From positions 186,001 to 250,000 of the forward strand of contig JAUIFF010000003.1 of the NCBI GenBank assembly GCA_030429545.1: 64,000 nt of DNA. Direction: 5' to 3'. The notes beneath the pieces were generated by a model. That model was not told the DNA's origin and ran no database searches. It was given only the letters and a program-made list of their open reading frames with translations. The stretch is from Polyangia bacterium (GTDB lineage: Bacteria; Myxococcota_A; Polyangia; Nannocystales; Nannocystaceae). The translations under genes were made by a program, and so were the position numbers. Below are positions 42,616-51,459 of the stretch, one piece after another. Numbering within the stretch: position 1 is the first letter of the stretch; each line of letters begins with the position of its first letter.

Positions 42616-44007
42616 ATGGCCAGCGACCAGCGCGAGCAATCCGAGTCGACCGCACCCGACACCCCACTCGCCGGCGAGACCGTCGCCAGCCAAAGCCGGT
42701 ATCGCAAGATCCTGATTCTCGCCCTGCCGATCGTCGGGGGCATGATCTCGCAAAATGTCCTCAACGTGGTCGACACCGCGATGGTGGGCACCCTGGGAGC
42801 GACCGCTCTGGGTGCCGTCGGCCTGGCGAGCATGGTCAACTTTATGTCGCAGGCCTTTATTACTGGCCTAGGCAGCGGCGTGCAGGCGATGGCGGCCCGG
42901 CGCAAGGGCGAGGGCGACGAGCAAAACCTCGCCCGGCCACTCAATGGTGGGTTGCTGCTAGCCTGTGCAATTGGCCTACCACTTGCAATTACACTTTTCT
43001 TTGTCGCCCCCTACGTGTTTCCGATTGTCGCCCACGACCCCGAGGTTGTGGCGCTAGGCGTTCCCTACTGGCAAGCCCGCCTGGTCGGCATGCTGGCTGT
43101 GGGCATGAACTTTGCGTTTCGCGGCTACTGGAATGGCGTCAATCTCTCGGGGCTGTACCTGCGCACGCTGTTGGTGATGCACGCGTGCAATATTTTCTTT
43201 AACTGGGTCCTGATTTTCGGTCACCTCGGATTTCCGGCCCTGGGCTCGACTGGGGCCGGCATCGGCACAACCGTCGCCACCTGGATAGGCACCGTCTACT
43301 ACTTTGTGCTCGCCCGTAAACACGCCGGGCATGCCGGGTTTTTGCGCGAGCTTCCGCGGCCAACAACCATCCGCACAATGTTGCGTTTATCGGTCCCAAG
43401 CGGCATTCAGAGCCTGTTTTTTGCCGCGGGATATACAACTTTATTCGCGATCGTCGGGCTGGTTGGCACCGCGGCGTTGGGTGCCGCCAATGTCCTCATC
43501 AACATCACCATGGTCGCGATTTTGCCGGGTATTGGTCTCGGGATCACAGCGGCCTCGTTGGTCGGTCAAGCACTTGGGCGCAAAAACCCCGATGATGCAC
43601 ACCAGTGGGGTTGGGACGTCGTCAAGCTTGCCGTTGTGGTGATGGGTGGCCTCGGCTTGCCGATGCTACTCACACCCGACCTCCTGCTTGGATTGTTTCT
43701 CCACGAGCCCGAAGCACTCGAGTTGGCCCGTCTGCCACTGCGGATCGTCGGGGCGGGGATTGCCCTTGACGCCGTTGGCATGGTGCTACTCAACGGCATG
43801 ATCGGTGCCGGGTATACCCGTACCGTCATGGTTGTATCAGTGGCCCTGCAATGGCTGGTGTTCCTCCCCATCGCCTACCTTGTGGGTCCCTATCTCGGGT
43901 TCGGCCTCACCGGCATCTGGGTCTCGCAGGTGGGATACCGGGCACTGCTCGCCCTGTTTATGGCCATGTTGTGGCAAAAACGGACGTGGTCGACTGTCAA
44001 GGTTTAG
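42616..44007 (+). CDS. MATE-family multidrug efflux transporter
   Basis: A 463-residue inner-membrane protein with about twelve membrane helices in two homologous halves. Half one begins ILALPIVGGMISQNVLNVVD, half two RLSVPSGIQSLFF. Conserved MATE features include MVGTLGATALGAVGLASM and ALGAANVLINITM. It exports cationic drugs or metabolites with proton or sodium antiport. No regulator is adjacent. It is monocistronic. The palindrome copy TGCAATTACA lies at 42984. Confidence 0.93.
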   Translation: MASDQREQSESTAPDTPLAGETVASQSRYRKILILALPIVGGMISQNVLNVVDTAMVGTLGATALGAVGLASMVNFMSQAFITGLGSGVQAMAARRKGEGDEQNLARPLNGGLLLACAIGLPLAITLFFVAPYVFPIVAHDPEVVALGVPYWQARLVGMLAVGMNFAFRGYWNGVNLSGLYLRTLLVMHACNIFFNWVLIFGHLGFPALGSTGAGIGTTVATWIGTVYYFVLARKHAGHAGFLRELPRPTTIRTMLRLSVPSGIQSLFFAAGYTTLFAIVGLVGTAALGAANVLINITMVAILPGIGLGITAASLVGQALGRKNPDDAHQWGWDVVKLAVVVMGGLGLPMLLTPDLLLGLFLHEPEALELARLPLRIVGAGIALDAVGMVLLNGMIGAGYTRTVMVVSVALQWLVFLPIAYLVGPYLGFGLTGIWVSQVGYRALLALFMAMLWQKRTWSTVKV

Positions 44008-44128
44008 CCATCGCTGCCGGTGTAACAGTGTTGGCCTAGCGAAACCCATGTAGACACAACCATCTGTGGAGGGCATTGGGCGTCTGCGGCATCTAGCCTG
44101 ACCGCGGCACTGTGCATCACAACACGAA

Positions 44129-45064
44129 ATGCCCGCGCGGCTTAGCTCGGAGGGTGATAGCCTCGGCTCGGTGGCTCAAGACGCTGACGACTTGGGGGTC
44201 AAACTCTACCACTACCCCCTCAGCCTATGTTCGCAACAGGTACGGCTGGCCCTTGTTGAAAAGGGTGTGCCGTTTACTACCCAAATCGTCGACATCGGCC
44301 GCGCCTGCGAGAACTACCAACCCTGGTACATGCGTCTCAACACCCGCGGGGTGGTCCCGACCCTCGTCCACGACGGCGAGGTGATGACCTGCTCTGCCCG
44401 GATTGTCGGCTATATCGACGAACATTTTCCCGGGCCACCACTGCAACCCGACGACCCGGATGCGCGCGCCGTGATGGAAGACTGGATTGCCCGGCAAGAC
44501 GCGTTCCCCATCCAGGTGCTCACCTATGGGGCCCTCGGAGGGTTTATCGGCTTCCTCGCGCGACTTGGCCTACGCGCCCGGGTCCGCGTGCTCAAGGTCT
44601 ACCGCCGGCGCGCGCCCGACCTTGAACATGCCTATACACAAAAAATCATTGATGTCCGCAGCTGGCGCAGAACCCTGCGAAATCCCCACGCGCTCGAGGC
44701 TATCCGCCGCGATCTCGAAGTCCAACTCGGGGCCCTCGACGACCGCCTGACAAGCCAGCAAACGCCCTACCTCGTCGGCGACGAATACACCCTGGCCGAT
44801 GCCATCTGGACGCCCATGCTCGCCCGTGTACATGCACTTTATGGCGACAGGCTTTGGGCCGCGGGCCGTCTTCCACAGGTTGCCGCGTACTATGCGAGAA
44901 TGCGTGCTCGCCCGAGTTTTCGCCTGGCCCATGTCCACGACACCCTGCGACCAACAACGATTGTCGGGCACCTACCACCAACCATCTTGCTGCGGGTTAC
45001 GCTCCTGCTGCTGGCGATCGCAGGGGTTGTGCTGCTGCTGCTGTGGCTGGTCGGACTGGTGTGA
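44129..45064 (+). CDS. GST-fold protein with C-terminal membrane anchor (GDAP1-like)
   Basis: A 311-residue protein. The thioredoxin-like N-domain (VKLYHYPLSLCSQQVRLALVEKGVPF, with NTRGVVPTLVHDGE and a CSARIVGYIDEHF) is a typical GST G-site. A long alpha-helical C-domain follows (PYLVGDEYTLADAIW), with a basic insertion (about 145-200). The C-terminal hydrophobic segment (ILLRVTLLLLAIAGVVLLLLWLV) is a tail anchor. This order matches the eukaryotic mitochondrial GDAP1 arrangement, which is unusual in bacteria. It would be a membrane-bound glutathione- or lipid-handling protein. Start: ATG 44129, or a later GTG (44171). Confidence 0.8.
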   Translation: MPARLSSEGDSLGSVAQDADDLGVKLYHYPLSLCSQQVRLALVEKGVPFTTQIVDIGRACENYQPWYMRLNTRGVVPTLVHDGEVMTCSARIVGYIDEHFPGPPLQPDDPDARAVMEDWIARQDAFPIQVLTYGALGGFIGFLARLGLRARVRVLKVYRRRAPDLEHAYTQKIIDVRSWRRTLRNPHALEAIRRDLEVQLGALDDRLTSQQTPYLVGDEYTLADAIWTPMLARVHALYGDRLWAAGRLPQVAAYYARMRARPSFRLAHVHDTLRPTTIVGHLPPTILLRVTLLLLAIAGVVLLLLWLVGLV

Positions 45065-45082
45065 TCAGGCCACGGGCGCAAG

Positions 45083-45904
45083 CTAACGAAACACCATCAC
45101 CAACACGTCGTACAATGCGTGTGTATATACAGCAACGGCAAAGCCCCGCACCTGGAAGATCAACGCCAGCAATACCCCGGCAAACAGGCGGTAGAAGAAC
45201 ACGCCAAACCCAAATGGGTCACCAACCGGGCCAATGTGGTGGACCGCACTAAAAATCGCACTCGACAGGAGAATTGCCAGGGCACCCGCGACCACCGGAG
45301 GTTGCCGAGCAAACCGCTTGAGCAGATAAAACAGGCCGCTCAAGAGCCCCAGGCGAAATACGATCTCCTCGTGGACCCCCGCGCCGATGCTGGCAACCAC
45401 CGCACTCCAGCCCTCGGGACCCCCGCCTGCGGCGAGCTCGGGGCCGCCGATCAACAGCAGGCGATCGAGGCCAAACACCGACATCATGCTGGTGACGACC
45501 CCACCAAACAGCAGGGCGTAAATCGAACTTTCGAGCAACAACTTGGGCCACAGGTTCATGCGAAAGTGGCCGCGTTTGCGCAACCGCCAGATCGCAACGG
45601 CGATGACCGCCAACAGCACAAAGTTGACCCCGAGGTAGGCTTGGTAGACCTGCTCGGGCTCGACGACGACACGCCCCGAAGCATCGGCCGGCATCACTTG
45701 CAACAACACCCATTGCAGCAACCGGACAAGACCTCCCGAAATAAAGTCGACCCCGTTGTTGGCGTTGTCGACCAGCAAAATCCCGACCTGGTAGGCGACC
45801 AGCAGCGGAGCCACCAGCACGACACTGGTGCTCAGCTCCCGGCTCGCGGCAAAGTAGTCCTGTTCGGGCTCCCCGGGGTTTCGAACTTTGTCGAGTAGCG
45901 ACAC
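45083..45904 (-). CDS. CPBP-family intramembrane metalloprotease
   Basis: A 273-residue membrane protein with about eight helices. The CPBP (Abi) motifs are all present: GAGVHEEIVFRLGLLSG (EExxxR), FSAVHHIG (metal His) and YTHALYDVLV (second His/Asp). Family members cleave prenylated or signal-like peptides, or act in bacteriocin self-immunity. GTG 45904 has an AAAGG site six bases upstream. It is divergent from the redox operon, with 112 bases between starts, so its promoter region is shared. The near-terminal codons include the perfect palindrome TGTATATACA (45122). Confidence 0.88.
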   Translation of the reverse strand: MSLLDKVRNPGEPEQDYFAASRELSTSVVLVAPLLVAYQVGILLVDNANNGVDFISGGLVRLLQWVLLQVMPADASGRVVVEPEQVYQAYLGVNFVLLAVIAVAIWRLRKRGHFRMNLWPKLLLESSIYALLFGGVVTSMMSVFGLDRLLLIGGPELAAGGGPEGWSAVVASIGAGVHEEIVFRLGLLSGLFYLLKRFARQPPVVAGALAILLSSAIFSAVHHIGPVGDPFGFGVFFYRLFAGVLLALIFQVRGFAVAVYTHALYDVLVMVFR

Positions 45905-46006
45905 TGTTTGCCTTTCTGTGTGACCTGGCGGCCTTGATGGATCGCTCGCGGGTCTGCGCCGTTGGAGCATAGCGAGACTCCGGCCCGTTTCCACTACCCG
46001 CGCGAA

Positions 46007-46016
46007 TGTACCCACA
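46007..46016. promoter_or_regulatory. Palindrome copy directly before the redox operon start codon
   Basis: TGTACCCACA (a TGYANNCRCA variant of the recurrent palindrome) ends at the base before the ATG of the first redox gene. No purine-rich ribosome binding site is visible there. The CPBP gene starts about 100 bases away in the other direction. Confidence 0.45.
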
Positions 46017-49000
46017 ATGCCGACCCTGCCCCCCTCCCGAGACTTGCCCAAACACCCTGGACTGCGGCACCGTAACGCAGTGGGTCGCGTTGGCACCTTT
46101 GTCGTTGAGAAGTTGCCGACCGGTGGCGAGCGTTGGCGGCCGTCGCCAGAGAGTTCATCTCAACAACTGCAACAACTCACGGCCTTGGTCGGAACTGGGG
46201 TCGGTGGCTTTGTCGAGCACGGCGACGACGCGGACGGACCGTACCTCGCACGCGCCAGCGCCTCGCCAACCCTGCGAACCTACCTCAAAGAGCTTGCAGG
46301 TCCGCTCCCGTGGCGAGAGGCGGTCGCCCTCGTACTTCCGCTGTTCTCGGCCCTCAAACACGCTGAGCAGGCCAAGCTCAAACTCGGCCCGCTCACGCCA
46401 AAGATGATCTCGATGGCCGGCGCCCCCCACCTGCGCGCCGACTCGATGCTGTTACACATTGTCGGGCAAGCTGAGCCCACCGGGCCACAAACCGCACCCA
46501 GGCTTTCGCGCTATCTCCCGCCCGCCCAGGCCGACGGTGCCGCCTGGGATGCTTCGGCCCGCCGCTATGTCTTGGGCCTTGTGCTCTATCGACTACTCGC
46601 CGGAGAAGATGCATTTACATATCAAGCCCAGGGCCTTCGGCATGCGCTTGCCCAGGCTCGTCAGGGGGCACCACCCATGCCCGAACGCCTGGTACAGACG
46701 TTTCCCGCCGGCCTCCAGGCCCTGGTGCTGCGGCTGCTCGCCCCGACGCCGAGCGAGCGCCCAACTTCCGCGAGCCAGGTGGTCGAGCGCCTGCAACAAT
46801 TCAGCCACACTCCCGCGCCCCAGGCCGATGCGGCCCCGGCCCCACAACCGGACACCACGACAACTCGCCCGAGCACCCGGCCAACAACCACGACCGCAGG
46901 CAAAAGTCGTGCCGCTGCACCACATAAAAGTAGCCTGACACCACTGTTTGCAGCCATCGTCTTGGGGGTTGTCGGGTCATACTTGCTCATACAAAAAATT
47001 CCCGAGGCTCCCGAGCCCAAGCCCTCGCCGGCCAAACCATCGATCTCGGCCGTGTCCCCACTGACACCCGAGCACACCGGTGCCAACGATTGCCAAACAT
47101 GTCACCCAAGACAGGTACAGGAATGGCGTCGCTCGGTCATGGGGCACTCGGCCAAAAGCCCGCTGTTTCAAGCCCTCGAGATACTCATTGAGGAACAGGT
47201 CGCGCGCTCCAACGATTGCCCGCATGGGGCCGGCATCCTGCGGCGAGCCGGCAGTGTTGGAGCCTGCCGCGACCCCAACACAGGCATCGCAATCACCGGC
47301 TCAGGTGGCGCCCTGTGGTGTGTCAACTGCCATACGCCCCGGGAAAATCTCGAGCAAACACTGGCCGCTTGGGACGGACTTTCCCCGGTCAGTGCCAGCC
47401 GCAACCCCCTGCGCGACAGCCTACCCGAGGAGGCAATGCAAGGGATCGACTGTGGGTTTTGCCACCAGGTGCGAGGGCCAGTATTGCCAGGAAACACCCG
47501 CAGCGGTCGCTACGAGGGCAATCCGTTTTGGACCTCGACCCAAACTGGGCAACAGTTTTCGATGCGCCCCGAGGACCGTGCGGGCAAGCCCGGCATTGCC
47601 AACAGTGGCTACTTTCTTGATCCTACAATTTTTTTGGCGGGGCTCGGCGGGGCAACCGAGCGACTCGCCGGTGGCGTCCACCAGCAACTGACCGACCCGG
47701 CTGCGCGCGAATACCTACGCTCGAGCGAGTTTTGCGGCTCGTGCCACGATGTTCGTATTTTTGGGAGCGACGCGATCGCTGCCCGCCGTGGTGAGAACTT
47801 CAAACGCCTGCGCAACGCCTACAGCGAGTGGCAACAGTGGGCCCAAACCGAGCGAGCGGCCGGACGCGAACCTGCCTCGTGCCAGGACTGCCACATGAGC
47901 ACCTACCCCGGCGTCTGCCTGCCGACAAAAGATGCAGATGCAATCGACTCCTCCAATTCGGCACTTGCCCGGGCCTGCCCACCTGGCACCACATTTTCAG
48001 CCCGCACACCCGGCAGTTACCCCGAAGCCGGTGCAGCAACCGGTTCTGGGCAGGGTCGTCCGGTCACCACCCACTACTTCAGCGGTGTCGACATCCCTCT
48101 CGCCGACGAGTTCCCCGACGACCTGATCGAACACCACGGCCTCGATGCAGCGGGCGTTCCCCTCGGCGCAGCCGCGCGCCGGGACCTGTTGTTGGGAAAA
48201 ACCTTCCGCTTTGAAGTCGACAACCCACGTCGCCAGGGCGATGCACTCCAAATTCCGATCGTGCTCGAGAACACCGGTGCTGGCCACCGCGTCCCCGCCG
48301 GCTTTAGCCAGGAGCGCGAGTTTTGGGTGCACCTGCGGGTGACAGACAACTCGGGCGCGACGGTCTATGAAGTCGGCAAAATCGATCGTGGCGACGAGGA
48401 CCTGCGCGACAAAATTTTCCTGCGGATCAATACCGACGACCGCCTGCGCGACGCCCAGGGTCGGCCCCTCGGGATGTTTGGCGCAGATGTGGCCGACGGT
48501 CCAGATGTCGGCCTGTGGGACCCACCCCCGGACCACGGCGGCACCGAGTTTCGCGGGCGCGGACTTATCAACCTGCAAAATGGATTTTTGCGGTGTGTTA
48601 GCTGTATCGGCACCATCGACCGAGAGGGTCGGTGCCAGCCCTTACCTGGCCAAGAGGGCACCCGGGCAGCGCGGTTTACCGAGGGCAAGTTTGACATCGA
48701 CACGGGTATTTGTACATCCAACCTAATTGGCGAGAATGCCCTGTTTGAGGTGTACTTTCCGGTTGGTTCACTCGACGCCTCCCGCGGGGCCGTAAGTGGC
48801 CCCGACGCCATCATCGACACCCGCTCGGCCCCGCCAAATGTGCCGCTGCGCTATACCTATGAGCTCAATACCAACGGCCGGCAGGGTCCGTTTACGGTCG
48901 AAGCCCGACTGATGTTTCGCGCCTTCCCGCCGTTTTTGATTCGGGCTTTCGCCGACTACGAGCGCCGTCAGGCCGCGGCCGGCTTGCGCCCCTCCGGGCC

Positions 49001-49073
49001 GCTTGTCACCCTCGACATGCTCGAGCGTCTGCAGGCGATCGAACTCCACAACGTCACCACCCAAATTCCATGA
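46017..49073 (+). CDS. Pseudokinase-transmembrane-pentaheme cytochrome c fusion
   Basis: A 1018-residue protein. Residues about 20-265 are a Ser/Thr-kinase-like domain with a recognisable C-lobe (YVLGLVLYRLLAGEDAF, LQALVLRLLAPTPSERPTSA), but HRD, DFG and a glycine loop are all missing, so it is a pseudokinase. A Thr/Pro linker leads to a membrane segment (about 306-325). The periplasmic part holds five CXXCH heme sites: CQTCH 359, CVNCH 435, CGFCH 479, CGSCH 573 and CQDCH 622, with three more Cys pairs, then a beta-rich C-terminal domain (LENTGAGHRVPAGFSQEREF) as in multiheme cytochromes. It may sense a ligand and pass electrons. It overlaps the next gene by four bases (ATGA). Confidence 0.9.
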   Translation: MPTLPPSRDLPKHPGLRHRNAVGRVGTFVVEKLPTGGERWRPSPESSSQQLQQLTALVGTGVGGFVEHGDDADGPYLARASASPTLRTYLKELAGPLPWREAVALVLPLFSALKHAEQAKLKLGPLTPKMISMAGAPHLRADSMLLHIVGQAEPTGPQTAPRLSRYLPPAQADGAAWDASARRYVLGLVLYRLLAGEDAFTYQAQGLRHALAQARQGAPPMPERLVQTFPAGLQALVLRLLAPTPSERPTSASQVVERLQQFSHTPAPQADAAPAPQPDTTTTRPSTRPTTTTAGKSRAAAPHKSSLTPLFAAIVLGVVGSYLLIQKIPEAPEPKPSPAKPSISAVSPLTPEHTGANDCQTCHPRQVQEWRRSVMGHSAKSPLFQALEILIEEQVARSNDCPHGAGILRRAGSVGACRDPNTGIAITGSGGALWCVNCHTPRENLEQTLAAWDGLSPVSASRNPLRDSLPEEAMQGIDCGFCHQVRGPVLPGNTRSGRYEGNPFWTSTQTGQQFSMRPEDRAGKPGIANSGYFLDPTIFLAGLGGATERLAGGVHQQLTDPAAREYLRSSEFCGSCHDVRIFGSDAIAARRGENFKRLRNAYSEWQQWAQTERAAGREPASCQDCHMSTYPGVCLPTKDADAIDSSNSALARACPPGTTFSARTPGSYPEAGAATGSGQGRPVTTHYFSGVDIPLADEFPDDLIEHHGLDAAGVPLGAAARRDLLLGKTFRFEVDNPRRQGDALQIPIVLENTGAGHRVPAGFSQEREFWVHLRVTDNSGATVYEVGKIDRGDEDLRDKIFLRINTDDRLRDAQGRPLGMFGADVADGPDVGLWDPPPDHGGTEFRGRGLINLQNGFLRCVSCIGTIDREGRCQPLPGQEGTRAARFTEGKFDIDTGICTSNLIGENALFEVYFPVGSLDASRGAVSGPDAIIDTRSAPPNVPLRYTYELNTNGRQGPFTVEARLMFRAFPPFLIRAFADYERRQAAAGLRPSGPLVTLDMLERLQAIELHNVTTQIP

Positions 49074-51412
49074 CGACGCCCTGGCCCGACGACCTGTTCC
49101 AGGCCCCACTATTGCGCGGGCTCTCAGAACATGCACGTACACGGATTGAGCAGGCCGGACGCCTGCGGCGGTGGACCGCCGGCGAAACAATCTTTTCTGC
49201 GCAAACCCCTGGTGATAGCCTGTTTATCGTCCATAGCGGGGTTGTTGCGCTTATCGCTACGCGCCGGGGCGACGACCACCTCGACGTCGTCCGCAGCGTG
49301 CGTCGCGGCGAGAGTTTTGGTGAAGGAGCGACCCTTCCCGGGGGCATGTACCGACTCACAGCCAGGGTCGATGAAGATGCAACGATTGCGGCGATTCCGG
49401 TGGGCGTGCTTACCCGCGAGACCGCCAGGCACGGGCGCGATACCCAGGGTTCGGGGTCGACCGTCGCTGCGCGGCAACAACGGTTGCTGGCCCGTCAAGC
49501 GACCTCGGACCTCCTCGCCACAGTGGCCCTAACCCGCGACCTCTCACGCGACGACATCGACCTGTTGCTCGACGCCGTCGAAGTCCGCGGGGTCGACCGC
49601 GGGCAGCGGATGTACGACGTCGGTGACCCGGCCGATGGCCTGTACCTCCTCGCCAGTGGATTGGTGCAGCTACAAACTATCAACGACGGCATGCTGCACG
49701 TGAGCGCCTACCTTTCGGGTGGGGATTTTTTTGGCGACCGCGAATTGTTGACCCACGAACCGCGCCAAACCGCCGCAGTCGCCATGGGAGCGTGCCAAGT
49801 CCTCTTTATACCGGCAAGGGCTTACCGCAGCCTCCGCGACCGCAACCCGGGCCTTGTCAAACGCATGCGCCGGATCATCGATGACCGCGAGCAGCACCAA
49901 CAGGCGGCTGTCGAAAAAGCCGGTGTACACACAACCAGACATGTGTTTGCCGACCTGTACCGCATGCAGATGGCGCAGTCGCTCCTGACCATCGACCAGG
50001 ATACCTGTGTCCGCTGTGGCCACTGTGCCTGGAGTTGTGCCGCAACCCATGGTGTGGCCCGACTTGTCCGCCGCGGAGACAAGGTCCTGACAACTGTCGA
50101 CGGACAACACAGCAACCTGTTGTTACCCAACTCCTGCCAACACTGTAAAAACCCCGCCTGCATGATCGACTGCCCGACCGGAGCGATCGGCCGTGACCCC
50201 CGCGGCGAGGTGTTTATCCGCGAGGAACTGTGCACCGGCTGTGGTGCATGTGCAAAGGCCTGTCCCTGGGAGAACATTCGCATGGCTCCGCGCGAGCCAC
50301 AAACCAGCCTTATCCCGCTGGGCCGCCTACGCAAAAAGGGCCCGCATAAGCCCCAGGACACACAACCGGGCACCTCACTCGAGGTCGCCACCAAGTGCGA
50401 CCTATGCCGCCAATATGAAGCGCCCGCCTGTGTCCAAGCCTGCCCCACGGGCTCACTTGTCCGCCTCGACCCCAAACAGGCATTCGAAGAGGTCGCCACG
50501 CTCCTCAATCAGCCGAGTACGTCGAAGGCATCTGCCACGGGCCGCAATTTTGATGTAGGAACAACTATTGTCCTAGCTGCGGCGCTCCTCAGCTGGGTGG
50601 CCGCCGCAACCCTACGCAGTCGAGACCTGCTGCAACCCGGCACCGGAGTAGGGCTGTGGTTGGGTCTTGGTGCGACCGTTGTCATGCTGGCGCTGGTCGG
50701 CCACAGCCTGCCCAAACGCATCGTTCGCCTGTGGATGCGTCGCCGGGCCAAGGGGGCCCGCGGTCCAAGTCGTTCGCCGGCCCGCAGCCGCCTCCGGATA
50801 TTTGTGCGCATACATATTTTACTGGGCCTGATTCTCCCGGCACTTGTCCTCGGCCACGCAGGCACCCACGTTGCTGGTACCCTCGCGGGCCTTCTCAATA
50901 TTGCAGTCTGGCTCGTTGTTGGGCTTGGACTGGTCGGGGCGTTGGTCTACCGGCAGCTACCACGGGTACTCGGCCGGCTCGAACGTCGCGGCGACCTTCC
51001 GGAGGACCTCGACAACCGGCGGCAATACCTGCTCGACCGGATGCAGCGCGAACTCAGTGGGCGAACGGTCGAGCTCAAACGGGCTGCGCGGGCGGTCCTG
51101 CTGCCCTATGCCCACGCACGTGTGGGATGGCTTGTGTTGCTGCTGTCGGGGCGTTCACTGACGCAGGAGCAGCAGCGACTCAAACAACAGGTTACTGCAC
51201 TGTTTGCACCTGCGGTCCACCCACGCCTGCATGGTCTCGACGAGGTCATCAAAACCGCCATCGATATCCGTGCCCTGACGGCGCGTCGCGTACTCACGGC
51301 CTGCCTGCGCGGATGGTTGATCCCTCATATTCTGCTGAGTGCACTCGCCCTCACCCTGCTGTCGCTACACATCTTCGGCATGCGCTACGCCCTGGTCGGG
51401 GGTGCCCCGTGA
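49070..51412 (+). CDS. Dual cNMP-binding, four-cluster ferredoxin, cytochrome-b-like membrane protein
   Basis: A 780-residue protein. Two cyclic-nucleotide-binding domains (about 8-125 and 148-275; GDSLFIVHSGVVAL, DPADGLYLLASGLVQL) precede a DmsB/NrfC-type iron-sulfur region with four Cys clusters (C313/316/319/323, C356/359/364/368, C388/391/394/398 and C443/446/454/458). The C-terminal 285 residues have five membrane segments (about 498-514, 527-545, 580-600, 608-628, 745-770) with His at 545, 582, 596, 600, 753 and 767, which could hold b-type heme. It probably links a cytoplasmic donor to membrane electron transfer, with cNMP control. The ATG overlaps the upstream stop. Confidence 0.9.
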   Translation: MTTPWPDDLFQAPLLRGLSEHARTRIEQAGRLRRWTAGETIFSAQTPGDSLFIVHSGVVALIATRRGDDHLDVVRSVRRGESFGEGATLPGGMYRLTARVDEDATIAAIPVGVLTRETARHGRDTQGSGSTVAARQQRLLARQATSDLLATVALTRDLSRDDIDLLLDAVEVRGVDRGQRMYDVGDPADGLYLLASGLVQLQTINDGMLHVSAYLSGGDFFGDRELLTHEPRQTAAVAMGACQVLFIPARAYRSLRDRNPGLVKRMRRIIDDREQHQQAAVEKAGVHTTRHVFADLYRMQMAQSLLTIDQDTCVRCGHCAWSCAATHGVARLVRRGDKVLTTVDGQHSNLLLPNSCQHCKNPACMIDCPTGAIGRDPRGEVFIREELCTGCGACAKACPWENIRMAPREPQTSLIPLGRLRKKGPHKPQDTQPGTSLEVATKCDLCRQYEAPACVQACPTGSLVRLDPKQAFEEVATLLNQPSTSKASATGRNFDVGTTIVLAAALLSWVAAATLRSRDLLQPGTGVGLWLGLGATVVMLALVGHSLPKRIVRLWMRRRAKGARGPSRSPARSRLRIFVRIHILLGLILPALVLGHAGTHVAGTLAGLLNIAVWLVVGLGLVGALVYRQLPRVLGRLERRGDLPEDLDNRRQYLLDRMQRELSGRTVELKRAARAVLLPYAHARVGWLVLLLSGRSLTQEQQRLKQQVTALFAPAVHPRLHGLDEVIKTAIDIRALTARRVLTACLRGWLIPHILLSALALTLLSLHIFGMRYALVGGAP

Positions 51413-51459
51413 ACCGGTTGGTCACCTTGCTTGCTTGCGTGGGGGCATCTCATGTCTAG
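51409..51459 (+). CDS. Possible 16-codon coupling ORF
   Basis: GTG at 51409 overlaps the upstream TGA (GTGA). It reads 16 codons (MNRLVTLLACVGASHV) to a TAG at 51457-51459, past the ATG 51452 of the next gene. A ribosome that reads it would stop close to that ATG, so it could couple translation. The peptide looks like the start of a lipoprotein signal, so it might be a relic. Confidence is low. Confidence 0.3.
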   Translation: MNRLVTLLACVGASHV

